This document shows, piece after piece, positions 1 through 6,235 of a stretch of 9,440 nt of DNA (position 1 is the first letter of the stretch; every line of letters begins with the position of its first letter). Position numbers and translations under genes: made by a program. Under the pieces are notes generated by a model. That model was given only the letters and a program-made list of their open reading frames with translations, was not told the DNA's origin and did no database searches. Origin of the DNA: Candidatus Falkowbacteria bacterium RIFOXYC2_FULL_48_21 (GTDB lineage: Bacteria; Patescibacteriota; Patescibacteriia; UBA11705; JABHMO01); NCBI GenBank assembly GCA_001778275.1, contig MFGM01000050.1, positions 1-9,440 on the forward strand, read 5' to 3'.

Positions 1-99
1 AAATACCCCTTTGTTGTTTCTGTCCGGCACAAACTGATTAAGACCAGCATGCAAAGCGTGTTTGATTTTCTGTGGAAAATTTCCAGCGTTAAAATATGA
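1..99 (+). CDS. 3' end of an unidentified upstream gene (partial)
   Basis: Frame 1 is open from the first base and ends with TGA at 97-99, giving 32 residues that end in FDFLWKISSVKI. The other two + frames stop within the first 40 bases. The stop overlaps the uvrB start as ATGA, the usual layout of translationally coupled genes, which supports a real coding end. The pattern of a short hydrophobic strand (FVVSV), a helix and FDFLW recalls the C-terminal end of TrmB-like sugar-sensing regulators, where a similar Phe-x-x-Leu-Trp segment closes the effector domain. That is a resemblance by eye over about 30 residues and should not be taken as an assignment. The rest of the gene lies outside the window. 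Confidence 0.55.
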   Translation, partial: KYPFVVSVRHKLIKTSMQSVFDFLWKISSVKI

Positions 100-2123
100 A
101 ATTCAAACTCAAAGCCAAATATCAACCCGCCGGCGATCAGCCGCAAGCGATTAAAAAATTAGTCGCCGGTCTTCAGCGTGGCCTCAAAAAACAAACATTA
201 CTCGGCGTAACCGGTTCGGGAAAAACCTTTACCGTTGCCAACGTCATTGCCGAAACGCAAAAACCGACGCTGGTGATCGCACACAACAAAACTCTGGCCG
301 CGCAACTGTGTAACGAATTTCGCGAATTTTTTCCAAACAATGCGGTGGAATATTTCGTCAGCTATTATGACTATTACCAACCGGAAGCGTACTTGCCGGG
401 CAGTGACACTTATATTGAAAAGGAGGCACAAATCAACGAAGAAATCGACCGCCTGCGCCACGCCTGCACGCAAGCGCTTTTGTCGCGTCAAGATGTAATC
501 ATCGTGGCCTCCGTCTCCGCCATCTACGGTCTTGGTTCGCCCAAGGAATATGAAAAAATCGTGCTTCACTTAAAACAGAACCAACCGCTGGAACGTCGCG
601 CGTTAATGGAACAATTGATTGCCATGCATTTTACTCGCACCAACGCCGATCTCAAGCGGGGTCAATTTCGCTTGCACGGACAGGTGCTGGAAATCATGCC
701 TATTAATGAAGAAAAAATTTATCGTTTCGAAATTGACGACCATATTCGCTCTATCAGTCTTATCTGTCCCATTACCCGTCGCCTCCTCTCGGAACCGCCG
801 GACGCTTGGTTTTTCCCGGCCAAGCACTATATCGTCGACCAAGAAACTCAAACTCAAGCACTCGCACAAATTCGCACCGAGCTCAAAGAACAACTGGCCA
901 TTCTCAAAAAACAAGGCAAACTATTGGAACATGAGCGGCTGCAACGCCGCGTTAAATACGATTTGGAGTTAATTAAAAATCTTGGCTACTGCAACGGCAT
1001 TGAAAACTACTCGCGCCATTTAGATGGTCGCGTGGCCGGCGAACCGCCCTTTGCGCTACTCGATTACTTTCAGCGCTGCGCGCCGGAATTTTTAACCATT
1101 ATCGATGAATCACACGTGACCGTACCGCAAATCAGGGCCATGTATGCGGGCGACCGCTCGCGCAAGGACGTTTTGGTAGAACACGGCTTCCGTTTACCAA
1201 GCTGCCGCGACAATCGACCGCTGACTTTTACCGAATTTGAACAAAAAATGTGTTCAACCATTTACACCTCCGCCACCCCCACGGAATTTGAGTTAAAACA
1301 GAGCGGGCAGGTCGTTGAACAAATCGTCCGCCCCACCGGCCTTATTGATCCCGAGGTTATCATTCATCCTATTTGTCCCATTGGTTCCACTTCCCTTTCC
1401 CAGATTGACGATCTCCTTGCCCGCATCGAGCAACGCATCGCCGCCGGCGAACGCACGCTCGTCACCACGCTCACCAAACGCATGGCCGAAGATTTAACCG
1501 ATTACTTGAAGGAAAAGAAAATCAAAGTCGGCTACATTCACAGCGACGTGGCCACGCTCGAACGCATTCAGATCATTACCGATCTGCGCAAGGGAAAGAT
1601 TGACGTTTTGGTCGGCGTGAACTTGTTGCGCGAAGGACTGGATATGCCAGAGGTGTCGCTCGTCGCCATTCTCGACGCGGACAAGGAAGGCTTTCTTCGT
1701 AGCGAAACCAGTTTGATCCAAACCATCGGCCGCGCCGCCCGTAATGTGAACGGCCAAGTCTTATTATACGCTGACAACATTACCGGATCGATCAAACGCG
1801 CCGTCGGCGAGACCAATCGTCGCCGCGCCATTCAACTGGCTTATAATAAAAAACATGGCATCACGCCAAAGACGATTCAAAAAGCCATTACTAATATATT
1901 GGAAGAGTTTGGGCTGACAATAACGGGAAAAGGTAAAAAAACAAGAAATCAAGAAAGCAAAAAAATTACACTGCAATTAGACATGGCAGGCGATGCGCGG
2001 CCGCTGCCGGAAATTATCAAAGACAAAGAACAGCAAATGCGCGACGCGGCCGGGCGGTTGGAGTTTGAGTTGGCGGCCATTTTGCGCGACGAGATTCACC
2101 AGCTCAAATCACAAAAAAAGTAA
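96..2123 (+). CDS. uvrB: UvrB, excision nuclease subunit B
   Basis: This is the damage-verifying helicase-like subunit of the UvrABC excinuclease. UvrA2B loads it on damaged DNA and it then recruits UvrC. The 675-aa length is normal. Visible are the N-terminal GDQPQAI motif (13-19), Walker A GVTGSGKT (37-44, Lys43), the beta-hairpin region that clamps the DNA strand (about 87-119, YFVSYYDYYQPEAYLPG and following), the DESH box (337-340), the SAT motif (392-394), a C-terminal helicase half with QTIGRAARN, and a C-terminal UVR coiled-coil motif (about 640-675) that contacts UvrA and UvrC. The ATG at 96 overlaps the TGA of the preceding gene and no Shine-Dalgarno sequence precedes it, so translation is probably coupled. 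Two 9-base repeat tracts lie inside the gene. The one at residues 424-435 (HPICPIGSTSLS) replaces a shorter RPTKG-like stretch of typical UvrB and adds about seven residues. Identification is secure. Confidence 0.98.
   Translation: MKFKLKAKYQPAGDQPQAIKKLVAGLQRGLKKQTLLGVTGSGKTFTVANVIAETQKPTLVIAHNKTLAAQLCNEFREFFPNNAVEYFVSYYDYYQPEAYLPGSDTYIEKEAQINEEIDRLRHACTQALLSRQDVIIVASVSAIYGLGSPKEYEKIVLHLKQNQPLERRALMEQLIAMHFTRTNADLKRGQFRLHGQVLEIMPINEEKIYRFEIDDHIRSISLICPITRRLLSEPPDAWFFPAKHYIVDQETQTQALAQIRTELKEQLAILKKQGKLLEHERLQRRVKYDLELIKNLGYCNGIENYSRHLDGRVAGEPPFALLDYFQRCAPEFLTIIDESHVTVPQIRAMYAGDRSRKDVLVEHGFRLPSCRDNRPLTFTEFEQKMCSTIYTSATPTEFELKQSGQVVEQIVRPTGLIDPEVIIHPICPIGSTSLSQIDDLLARIEQRIAAGERTLVTTLTKRMAEDLTDYLKEKKIKVGYIHSDVATLERIQIITDLRKGKIDVLVGVNLLREGLDMPEVSLVAILDADKEGFLRSETSLIQTIGRAARNVNGQVLLYADNITGSIKRAVGETNRRRAIQLAYNKKHGITPKTIQKAITNILEEFGLTITGKGKKTRNQESKKITLQLDMAGDARPLPEIIKDKEQQMRDAAGRLEFELAAILRDEIHQLKSQKK
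743..778 (+). repeat. 9-base repeat tract inside uvrB (copy 1)
   Basis: Four consecutive 9-base units fit the dispersed consensus TATYYGTCC, the best being TATCTGTCC at 761-769. They encode residues 217-228 of UvrB (IRSISLICPITR). Typical UvrB has about the same number of residues here (E. coli SLFDPLTG), so nothing has been added. This may be chance similarity or replacement by repeat sequence, and is the weakest of the coding copies. Confidence 0.45.
1361..1396 (+). repeat. 9-base repeat tract inside uvrB (copy 2)
   Basis: Units start at 1361, 1370, 1379 and 1388. The second is TATTTGTCC, the first CATTCATCC, and the last two are decayed. They encode IHPICPIGSTSL just before the conserved QIDDL of UvrB. 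Family members normally have an RPTKG-like stretch here, so about seven residues are extra. The codon phase is the same as in the uvrC copies. Confidence 0.65.
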
Positions 2124-2130
2124 TTGCCAG

Positions 2131-2156
2131 AAATCGCTGCTAATCAAGCGATTTTT
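2131..2156 (+). terminator. Probable intrinsic terminator of uvrB
   Basis: An 8-bp stem AAATCGCT (2131-2138) pairs with AGCGATTT (2147-2154) around an 8-base loop and runs into a T stretch (2152-2156). It starts 8 bases after the uvrB stop. The stem is modest and the T run short, so read-through is likely. A competing hairpin AATCAA/TTGATT overlaps it. Confidence 0.5.
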
Positions 2157-2192
2157 GATTTGTCATATCAGTCGTATTTGTCCCCGGCCTTT
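2157..2192 (+). repeat. 9-base repeat tract between uvrB and the decarboxylase (copy 3)
   Basis: Units GATTTGTCA (2157), TATCAGTCG (2166) and TATTTGTCC (2175) are followed by a decayed unit, and similar pyrimidine-rich sequence continues to about 2205. The tract begins right after the uvrB terminator hairpin and ends before the decarboxylase promoter. Confidence 0.7.
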
Positions 2193-2212
2193 TCGCCATC
2201 GCCCCCTCACAT

Positions 2213-2240
2213 TTGACAAAAATATATTTTCCTGTAGTAT
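2213..2240 (+). promoter_or_regulatory. Promoter of the decarboxylase gene
   Basis: A consensus -35 box TTGACA (2213-2218) and a -10 box TAGTAT (2235-2240) are 16 bases apart. The spacer is AT-rich, and transcription should start near 2247, about 40 bases before the ATG. The -35 box and the following AAAA are shared with the uvrA promoter at 3450. Confidence 0.7.
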
Positions 2241-2275
2241 TACATATTGACTGTTCATTTTATAAATCGACACAG

Positions 2276-2281
2276 AGGAGG
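2276..2281 (+). promoter_or_regulatory. Shine-Dalgarno AGGAGG that fixes the decarboxylase start
   Basis: A full AGGAGG lies 4 bases before the ATG at 2286. It decides against an in-frame TTG at 2247, which coincides with the predicted transcription start. Such a strong site contrasts with uvrB, uvrA and uvrC, which have none. Confidence 0.8.
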
Positions 2282-2285
2282 CTCA

Positions 2286-3407
2286 ATGCCAACGATTGAC
2301 GAGGTAGCGTTACCAGCGAGGCCGACCCCGTTTCTAATCATTGAATTGGCGCAAGTAAGGCGCAACATGATCGCCTTGCGCCAAGCCTTTCCGAAAGCCG
2401 GAATTTATTTTGCGGTCAAAGCCGCGCCGCTCGATCCCGTATTGCAAATACTGGATGCCGCCGGGTCAAACTTTGACGTGGCATCACCATACGAAGTTGA
2501 CCAATTGCTCGCTCTCGGCATCGCGCCGGCACGGATGTCTTACGGAAATACCATCAAAAAGCCGACGGACATTCGCTACGTTTACGAGAAAGGGATTCGC
2601 CTTTTCGCTTCCGATGCCGTGAGCGATCTTACCAAGTTGGCCGAATACGCGCCGCAATCCAAAATTTTTTTTCGCTTGAACACCGAAGGTGTCGGCGCCG
2701 ATTGGCCACTGTCACGCAAATTCGGCGCCGGACCGGAAGAAGTGCTTGAACTGTTATTACACAGCCAGCACTTGCCATTGACGCCATATGGTTTGTCGTT
2801 CCACGTCGGATCGCAACAACGAGAAATATCCCAGTGGGACAGATCAATCGCCATTTGTAAAAAATTATTCCAATGCGCGACGGAAAACGGCATACCTTTA
2901 AGAGCCTTGAACCTCGGCGGTGGCCTGCCGACGAATTACGTATTACCCACGCCGCCGGTAGCAGAATACGCAAAAGCAATCAACAACTCATTGGCTTTTC
3001 ATTTTAACGAAGCCATACCGGAAATTCTCATCGAGCCCGGTCGCTACATGGCCGGCAACGCCGGCACTATCGTGGCCAAAGTGGTCATGATTGCCAAGCG
3101 CCGCGATGACATTTGGGTATATCTCGATATCGGCAAATTCGGCGGACTCATCGAAACCATCGATGAATCGATCAAGTACCCCATCACCGTGCTTGGTAAG
3201 GAAAACCCCGAAAAAACCATACCGGTAATCTTGGCCGGACCGACGTGTGACAGTATGGACACGCTTTATGAGAAGTATCAGTATCACTTGCCGGAAAATA
3301 TCACCGAAGGCGACACTGTCATCATCCGCTCGGCCGGTGCCTATACGGCTTCTTACTGTGCTGTCAATTTCAACGGCCTGCCGCCGCTAAAGACGGTATT
3401 CATTTAA
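2286..3407 (+). CDS. Fold-III PLP-dependent ornithine/lysine-type decarboxylase
   Basis: The protein is 373 aa, the usual size for a bacterial alanine-racemase-fold decarboxylase of the Orn/DAP/Arg decarboxylase family 2. Such enzymes remove CO2 from a basic amino acid to give putrescine or cadaverine, or act in a related pathway, in the cytoplasm. Visible are the PLP-binding lysine in YFAVKA (Lys45), SFHVGSQ (His173, stacking on the cofactor), the phosphate-binding LGGG (211-213), EPGRYM (250-255), DIGKFGGL (281-288), the active-site cysteine segment GPTCDSMD (Cys321) and GAYT (351-354). The GPTCDSMD and DIGKFGGL segments resemble ornithine or bifunctional lysine/ornithine decarboxylases more than diaminopimelate or carboxynorspermidine decarboxylases. 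Substrate choice cannot be settled by eye. The gene has its own promoter, strong ribosome binding site and terminator, and no 9-base repeat inside, unlike uvrB and uvrC. It looks like an independent cassette between uvrB and uvrA. Confidence 0.9.
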   Translation: MPTIDEVALPARPTPFLIIELAQVRRNMIALRQAFPKAGIYFAVKAAPLDPVLQILDAAGSNFDVASPYEVDQLLALGIAPARMSYGNTIKKPTDIRYVYEKGIRLFASDAVSDLTKLAEYAPQSKIFFRLNTEGVGADWPLSRKFGAGPEEVLELLLHSQHLPLTPYGLSFHVGSQQREISQWDRSIAICKKLFQCATENGIPLRALNLGGGLPTNYVLPTPPVAEYAKAINNSLAFHFNEAIPEILIEPGRYMAGNAGTIVAKVVMIAKRRDDIWVYLDIGKFGGLIETIDESIKYPITVLGKENPEKTIPVILAGPTCDSMDTLYEKYQYHLPENITEGDTVIIRSAGAYTASYCAVNFNGLPPLKTVFI

Positions 3408-3417
3408 CCAAACACTC

Positions 3418-3450
3418 ACGAGCCCCGCCATGGCGGGGCTCGTTTTTCTT
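3418..3450 (+). terminator. Strong intrinsic terminator of the decarboxylase
   Basis: A perfect 26-base palindrome (3418-3443, each arm ACGAGCCCCGCCA or its complement) forms a GC-rich stem followed by TTTTTCTT (3443-3450). It begins 10 bases after the stop codon. Confidence 0.93.
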
Positions 3451-3478
3451 TGACAAAATTAGTGCCCTTCGCTATGAT
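3450..3478 (+). promoter_or_regulatory. Near-consensus sigma70-type promoter of uvrA-uvrC
   Basis: TTGACA (3450-3455) and TATGAT (3473-3478) are separated by exactly 17 bases. The -35 box abuts the T run of the preceding terminator. A start near 3485 gives a leader of about 130 bases before the uvrA ATG, carrying a T7 run (3530-3536) and the repeat tract at 3573. I see no SOS box: no CTG-N10-CAG palindrome overlaps the promoter. Confidence 0.85.
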
Positions 3479-3572
3479 CAGAGCATAACTTAATAACAAT
3501 CCCCCCATAGTTGCCTCGCATTAGCCGGGTTTTTTTCATTATTCCCTGCCGCTTTCTTGTATTACTTATTAC

Positions 3573-3608
3573 TATTTGTCCCATCTGTCATCTTCGTCCT
3601 ATCCCCCA
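3573..3608 (+). repeat. 9-base repeat tract directly upstream of uvrA (copy 4)
   Basis: Units are TATTTGTCC (3573), CATCTGTCA (3582), TCTTCGTCC (3591) and TATCCCCCA (3600). The tract ends 5 bases before the uvrA ATG and occupies the place where a Shine-Dalgarno sequence would lie. Confidence 0.8.
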
Positions 3609-3613
3609 GCCAT

Positions 3614-6193
3614 ATGGAAAACAAAATATCAATCAAAGGCGCCCGTGAACACAATTTAAAAAACATCAACCTCGAAATTCCGCGAAATAAAATGATCGTC
3701 TTTACCGGCCCGTCCGGATCGGGAAAATCGAGCTTGGCTTTTGATACTATTTTTGCCGAAGGGCAAAGACGCTACATTGAGAGCTTGTCGGCTTATGCGC
3801 GCCAATTCCTCGGCGGCATGCACAAACCGGACGTGGACGAAATCACCGGCTTGTCGCCGGCCATATCGATTGACCAAAAAGCGCACAGCTCAAACCCGCG
3901 CTCAACCGTGGCCACGATAACGGAAATTTACGACTATTTAAGAGTTTTGTTTGCCAAAATCGGTCAACCGCACTGTCCGATTTGCGATCACAAGCTGGAA
4001 AAATCCACATCTGACGAAATAATTGAACAAATTATTTGTTCAATCAAAAACACCACGGTTAAACTTCCGCAAGTCACCGTCCTATCCCCGGTTGTCCGTG
4101 GCCGCAAGGGTGAATATCATCAAATGCTTTATGACATTTATAACAACGGCTACGCCGAGGCGCGCATTGACGGCAAAATGCAAAAGCTTAGCGAGCAAAT
4201 CATTCTCGCACGCCACAAAAAGCACACCCTTGAAATAGTGATTGACCGCATCAGCCTGATCGTACCGGAAGCGATCGAAAACAGCCCGACCGTTCGCCAA
4301 CGTCTAGCCGAGGCGGTGGAAAACGCGCTCGAACTGGCCAACGGATTCTGTTCCATAACTTTCCCGGCCGGCGAAGAAAAAATATTCAGCACCGAATATT
4401 CTTGTCCGCATGATAACTTTACTTTTCCGGAAATCGAGCCTCGCCTTTTCAGTTTCAACAGTCCCTATGGCTACTGCGAAGCTTGCACTGGACTCGGCAC
4501 CAAAGAACTTTTCAGCGAAGAATTATGTCCGGTTTGCCAAGGTAAGCGTCTGAACAACAACGCCTTGAGCGTAAAAATTTTCAATAAAAACATCTGGCAG
4601 GTCGTCACGCTGACAATTAGCGAAGCCAAAGGTTACATCCGTTCACTGGACGATCGACTACCGGCCAAACAAAAAGAAATTTGTTCGGTTATTCTGCACG
4701 AAATAAACAGCCGGCTGGAATTCATGCTCAACGTCGGCTTACATTACTTAACTCTCAACCGCATGGCCGGTACTCTGTCTGGCGGTGAAGCGCAACGCAT
4801 CCGCCTGGCTTCGCAAGTCGGCACCAAGCTGGTGGGCGCGCTTTACGTTTTGGACGAGCCAACCATAGGCCTACACCAACGCGACAACGAACAACTGGTC
4901 GGTACATTGCGCCAGCTCTGCGACATGGGCAATACGATTATCATTGTCGAACACGACGAAAACACCATTCTTTCCAGCGACTGGCTGACTGACATTGGCC
5001 CCGGCGCCGGCAAAAATGGCGGCGAAATCATTTTCAACGGCCCGCTGAACAATTTACTCAATCCGCGATTAAAACTTGATGCCACCATGGAGACTTGCGC
5101 CACGCAAGGCTCGGCGACCAAGTCGCTTACTGGCCAATATTTGCGCGGAGAAATGAAAATTGACCTGCCAAAACAAAGGCGCAAAGTGGACAAAAACACG
5201 CCCTTGATTACGATCAAAGGAGCGACTGAACACAATCTAAAAAATATTGACGTATCCATCCCATTACGTCGTATGGTTTGTCTCACTGGCGTGTCCGGTT
5301 CCGGCAAATCCACGCTCATGCACGACGTGCTTTACAAGGCGGCGCGCAACAAATTGTTTCGTATGAATAAATCGGTCGGCGCGCATCGTAGTATTACCGG
5401 CACGGACAACATCGACAAAATAATCAAAATCGATCAATCACCCATCGGCCGTACACCGCGCTCCAATCCGGCCACATACACCAAGGCGTTTGATTATATT
5501 CGCGACATTTACGCTTCCACGGCCGAAGCGCGCATCCATGGTTACAAAAAAGGCCGATTCAGTTTCAATCGACCCGGTGGACGGTGCGAACATTGCGAAG
5601 GCCGTGGCACACTTGAAATTGAAATGCACTTTCTCCCTAGCGTGGAAGTGATTTGCGATGTGTGTAAGGGCAAACGTTTCACGCGCGAAACGTTGCAAGT
5701 CCATTACAAGGGAAAAAGTATTGCTGATGTGTTGGACATGACGATCAAGGAAGCGGAAAACTTTTTTCGCGACATCCCTTTTATTTACGACAAGCTGAAA
5801 GTGCTGAACGAAGTCGGCTTGGACTACTTAACGCTCGGCCAATCGGCCACAACACTGTCCGGCGGCGAAGCGCAGCGAATCAAGCTTAGCCGCGAGCTGG
5901 CCAAACACAGCACAACGAAAACATTATATTTACTGGACGAACCAACAGTCGGCCTGCACTATGACGACGTGAAGAAGCTGATTGAGGTTTTGCAACGGCT
6001 CGTTTCGCAAGGCAACACCGTCATGATTATTGAACACAATCTTGATATTATTAAATGCGCCGACTGGATCATTGACCTTGGGCACGAAGGCGGCGACGCG
6101 GGCGGTGAAGTTGTCGCCACCGGCACGCCCGAAGAAATCTCCCACAAATCCACCAGTTGGACCGGTAAATATCTGCGCTCCGTTCTTAAGTGA
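3614..6193 (+). CDS. uvrA: UvrA, excision nuclease subunit A (compact form)
   Basis: UvrA is the dimeric ABC ATPase that scans DNA for damage and loads UvrB. The start at 3614 gives MENKISIKGAREHNLK, the normal N-terminus; an upstream in-frame TTG (3557) would only translate the repeat tract. At 859 aa it is shorter than the usual 940 or so. Present are Walker A GPSGSGKSS (32-40), the UvrB-binding domain (about 118-245, with CPIC 121-124 and VVRGRKGE), signature LSGG (388-391), Walker B YVLDEPTIGL (411-420), the second Walker A GVSGSGKST (559-567), the C4 zinc site Cys658/661/681/684, LSGG (748-751) and LYLLDEPTVGL (771-781). In the first half, CEAC (288-291) and CPVC (305-308) are only 13 residues apart; the insertion domain of about 100 residues normally found between them is missing. 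The family CPxC pair before FPEIEPRLFSF reads CPHD (264-267). There is no Shine-Dalgarno sequence. uvrC follows after 42 bases, so the two are co-transcribed. Confidence 0.98.
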   Translation: MENKISIKGAREHNLKNINLEIPRNKMIVFTGPSGSGKSSLAFDTIFAEGQRRYIESLSAYARQFLGGMHKPDVDEITGLSPAISIDQKAHSSNPRSTVATITEIYDYLRVLFAKIGQPHCPICDHKLEKSTSDEIIEQIICSIKNTTVKLPQVTVLSPVVRGRKGEYHQMLYDIYNNGYAEARIDGKMQKLSEQIILARHKKHTLEIVIDRISLIVPEAIENSPTVRQRLAEAVENALELANGFCSITFPAGEEKIFSTEYSCPHDNFTFPEIEPRLFSFNSPYGYCEACTGLGTKELFSEELCPVCQGKRLNNNALSVKIFNKNIWQVVTLTISEAKGYIRSLDDRLPAKQKEICSVILHEINSRLEFMLNVGLHYLTLNRMAGTLSGGEAQRIRLASQVGTKLVGALYVLDEPTIGLHQRDNEQLVGTLRQLCDMGNTIIIVEHDENTILSSDWLTDIGPGAGKNGGEIIFNGPLNNLLNPRLKLDATMETCATQGSATKSLTGQYLRGEMKIDLPKQRRKVDKNTPLITIKGATEHNLKNIDVSIPLRRMVCLTGVSGSGKSTLMHDVLYKAARNKLFRMNKSVGAHRSITGTDNIDKIIKIDQSPIGRTPRSNPATYTKAFDYIRDIYASTAEARIHGYKKGRFSFNRPGGRCEHCEGRGTLEIEMHFLPSVEVICDVCKGKRFTRETLQVHYKGKSIADVLDMTIKEAENFFRDIPFIYDKLKVLNEVGLDYLTLGQSATTLSGGEAQRIKLSRELAKHSTTKTLYLLDEPTVGLHYDDVKKLIEVLQRLVSQGNTVMIIEHNLDIIKCADWIIDLGHEGGDAGGEVVATGTPEEISHKSTSWTGKYLRSVLK

Positions 6194-6196
6194 TTA

Positions 6197-6232
6197 TATT
6201 CGTCTTATTTGTCCTCTTCGTCATATTCTCGC
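6197..6232 (+). repeat. 9-base repeat tract filling the uvrA-uvrC spacer (copy 5)
   Basis: Units TATTCGTCT (6197), TATTTGTCC (6206), TCTTCGTCA (6215) and TATTCTCGC (6224) make up nearly all of the 42-base spacer, starting 3 bases after the uvrA stop and ending 3 bases before the uvrC ATG. Confidence 0.85.
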
Positions 6233-6235
6233 CTT

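Noticed and set aside
8..28. Possible decayed repeat units in the upstream gene fragment
   Set aside because: Only a stretch like TTTCTGTCC fits; neighbouring units do not, and the gene is not identified.
3501..3536. C-rich segment followed by seven T in the uvrA leader, considered as an attenuator
   Set aside because: Only a 3-bp CCC/GGG pairing with a long loop could be drawn, too weak for an intrinsic terminator.
3557..3613. Extended UvrA N-terminus from the TTG at 3557
   Set aside because: The added residues are only the translated repeat tract, and the family N-terminus begins at the ATG at 3614.
4077..4100. Possible further 9-base tract in uvrA (TATCCCCGG near 4084)
   Set aside because: It encodes the conserved LSPVVRG segment of UvrA with no extra residues, uses a different codon phase, and only one unit fits.
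4843..5319. A 158-codon open frame on the minus strand inside uvrA
   Set aside because: It is antisense to the conserved second half of UvrA, begins at no plausible ribosome binding site and reads like a translation shadow.
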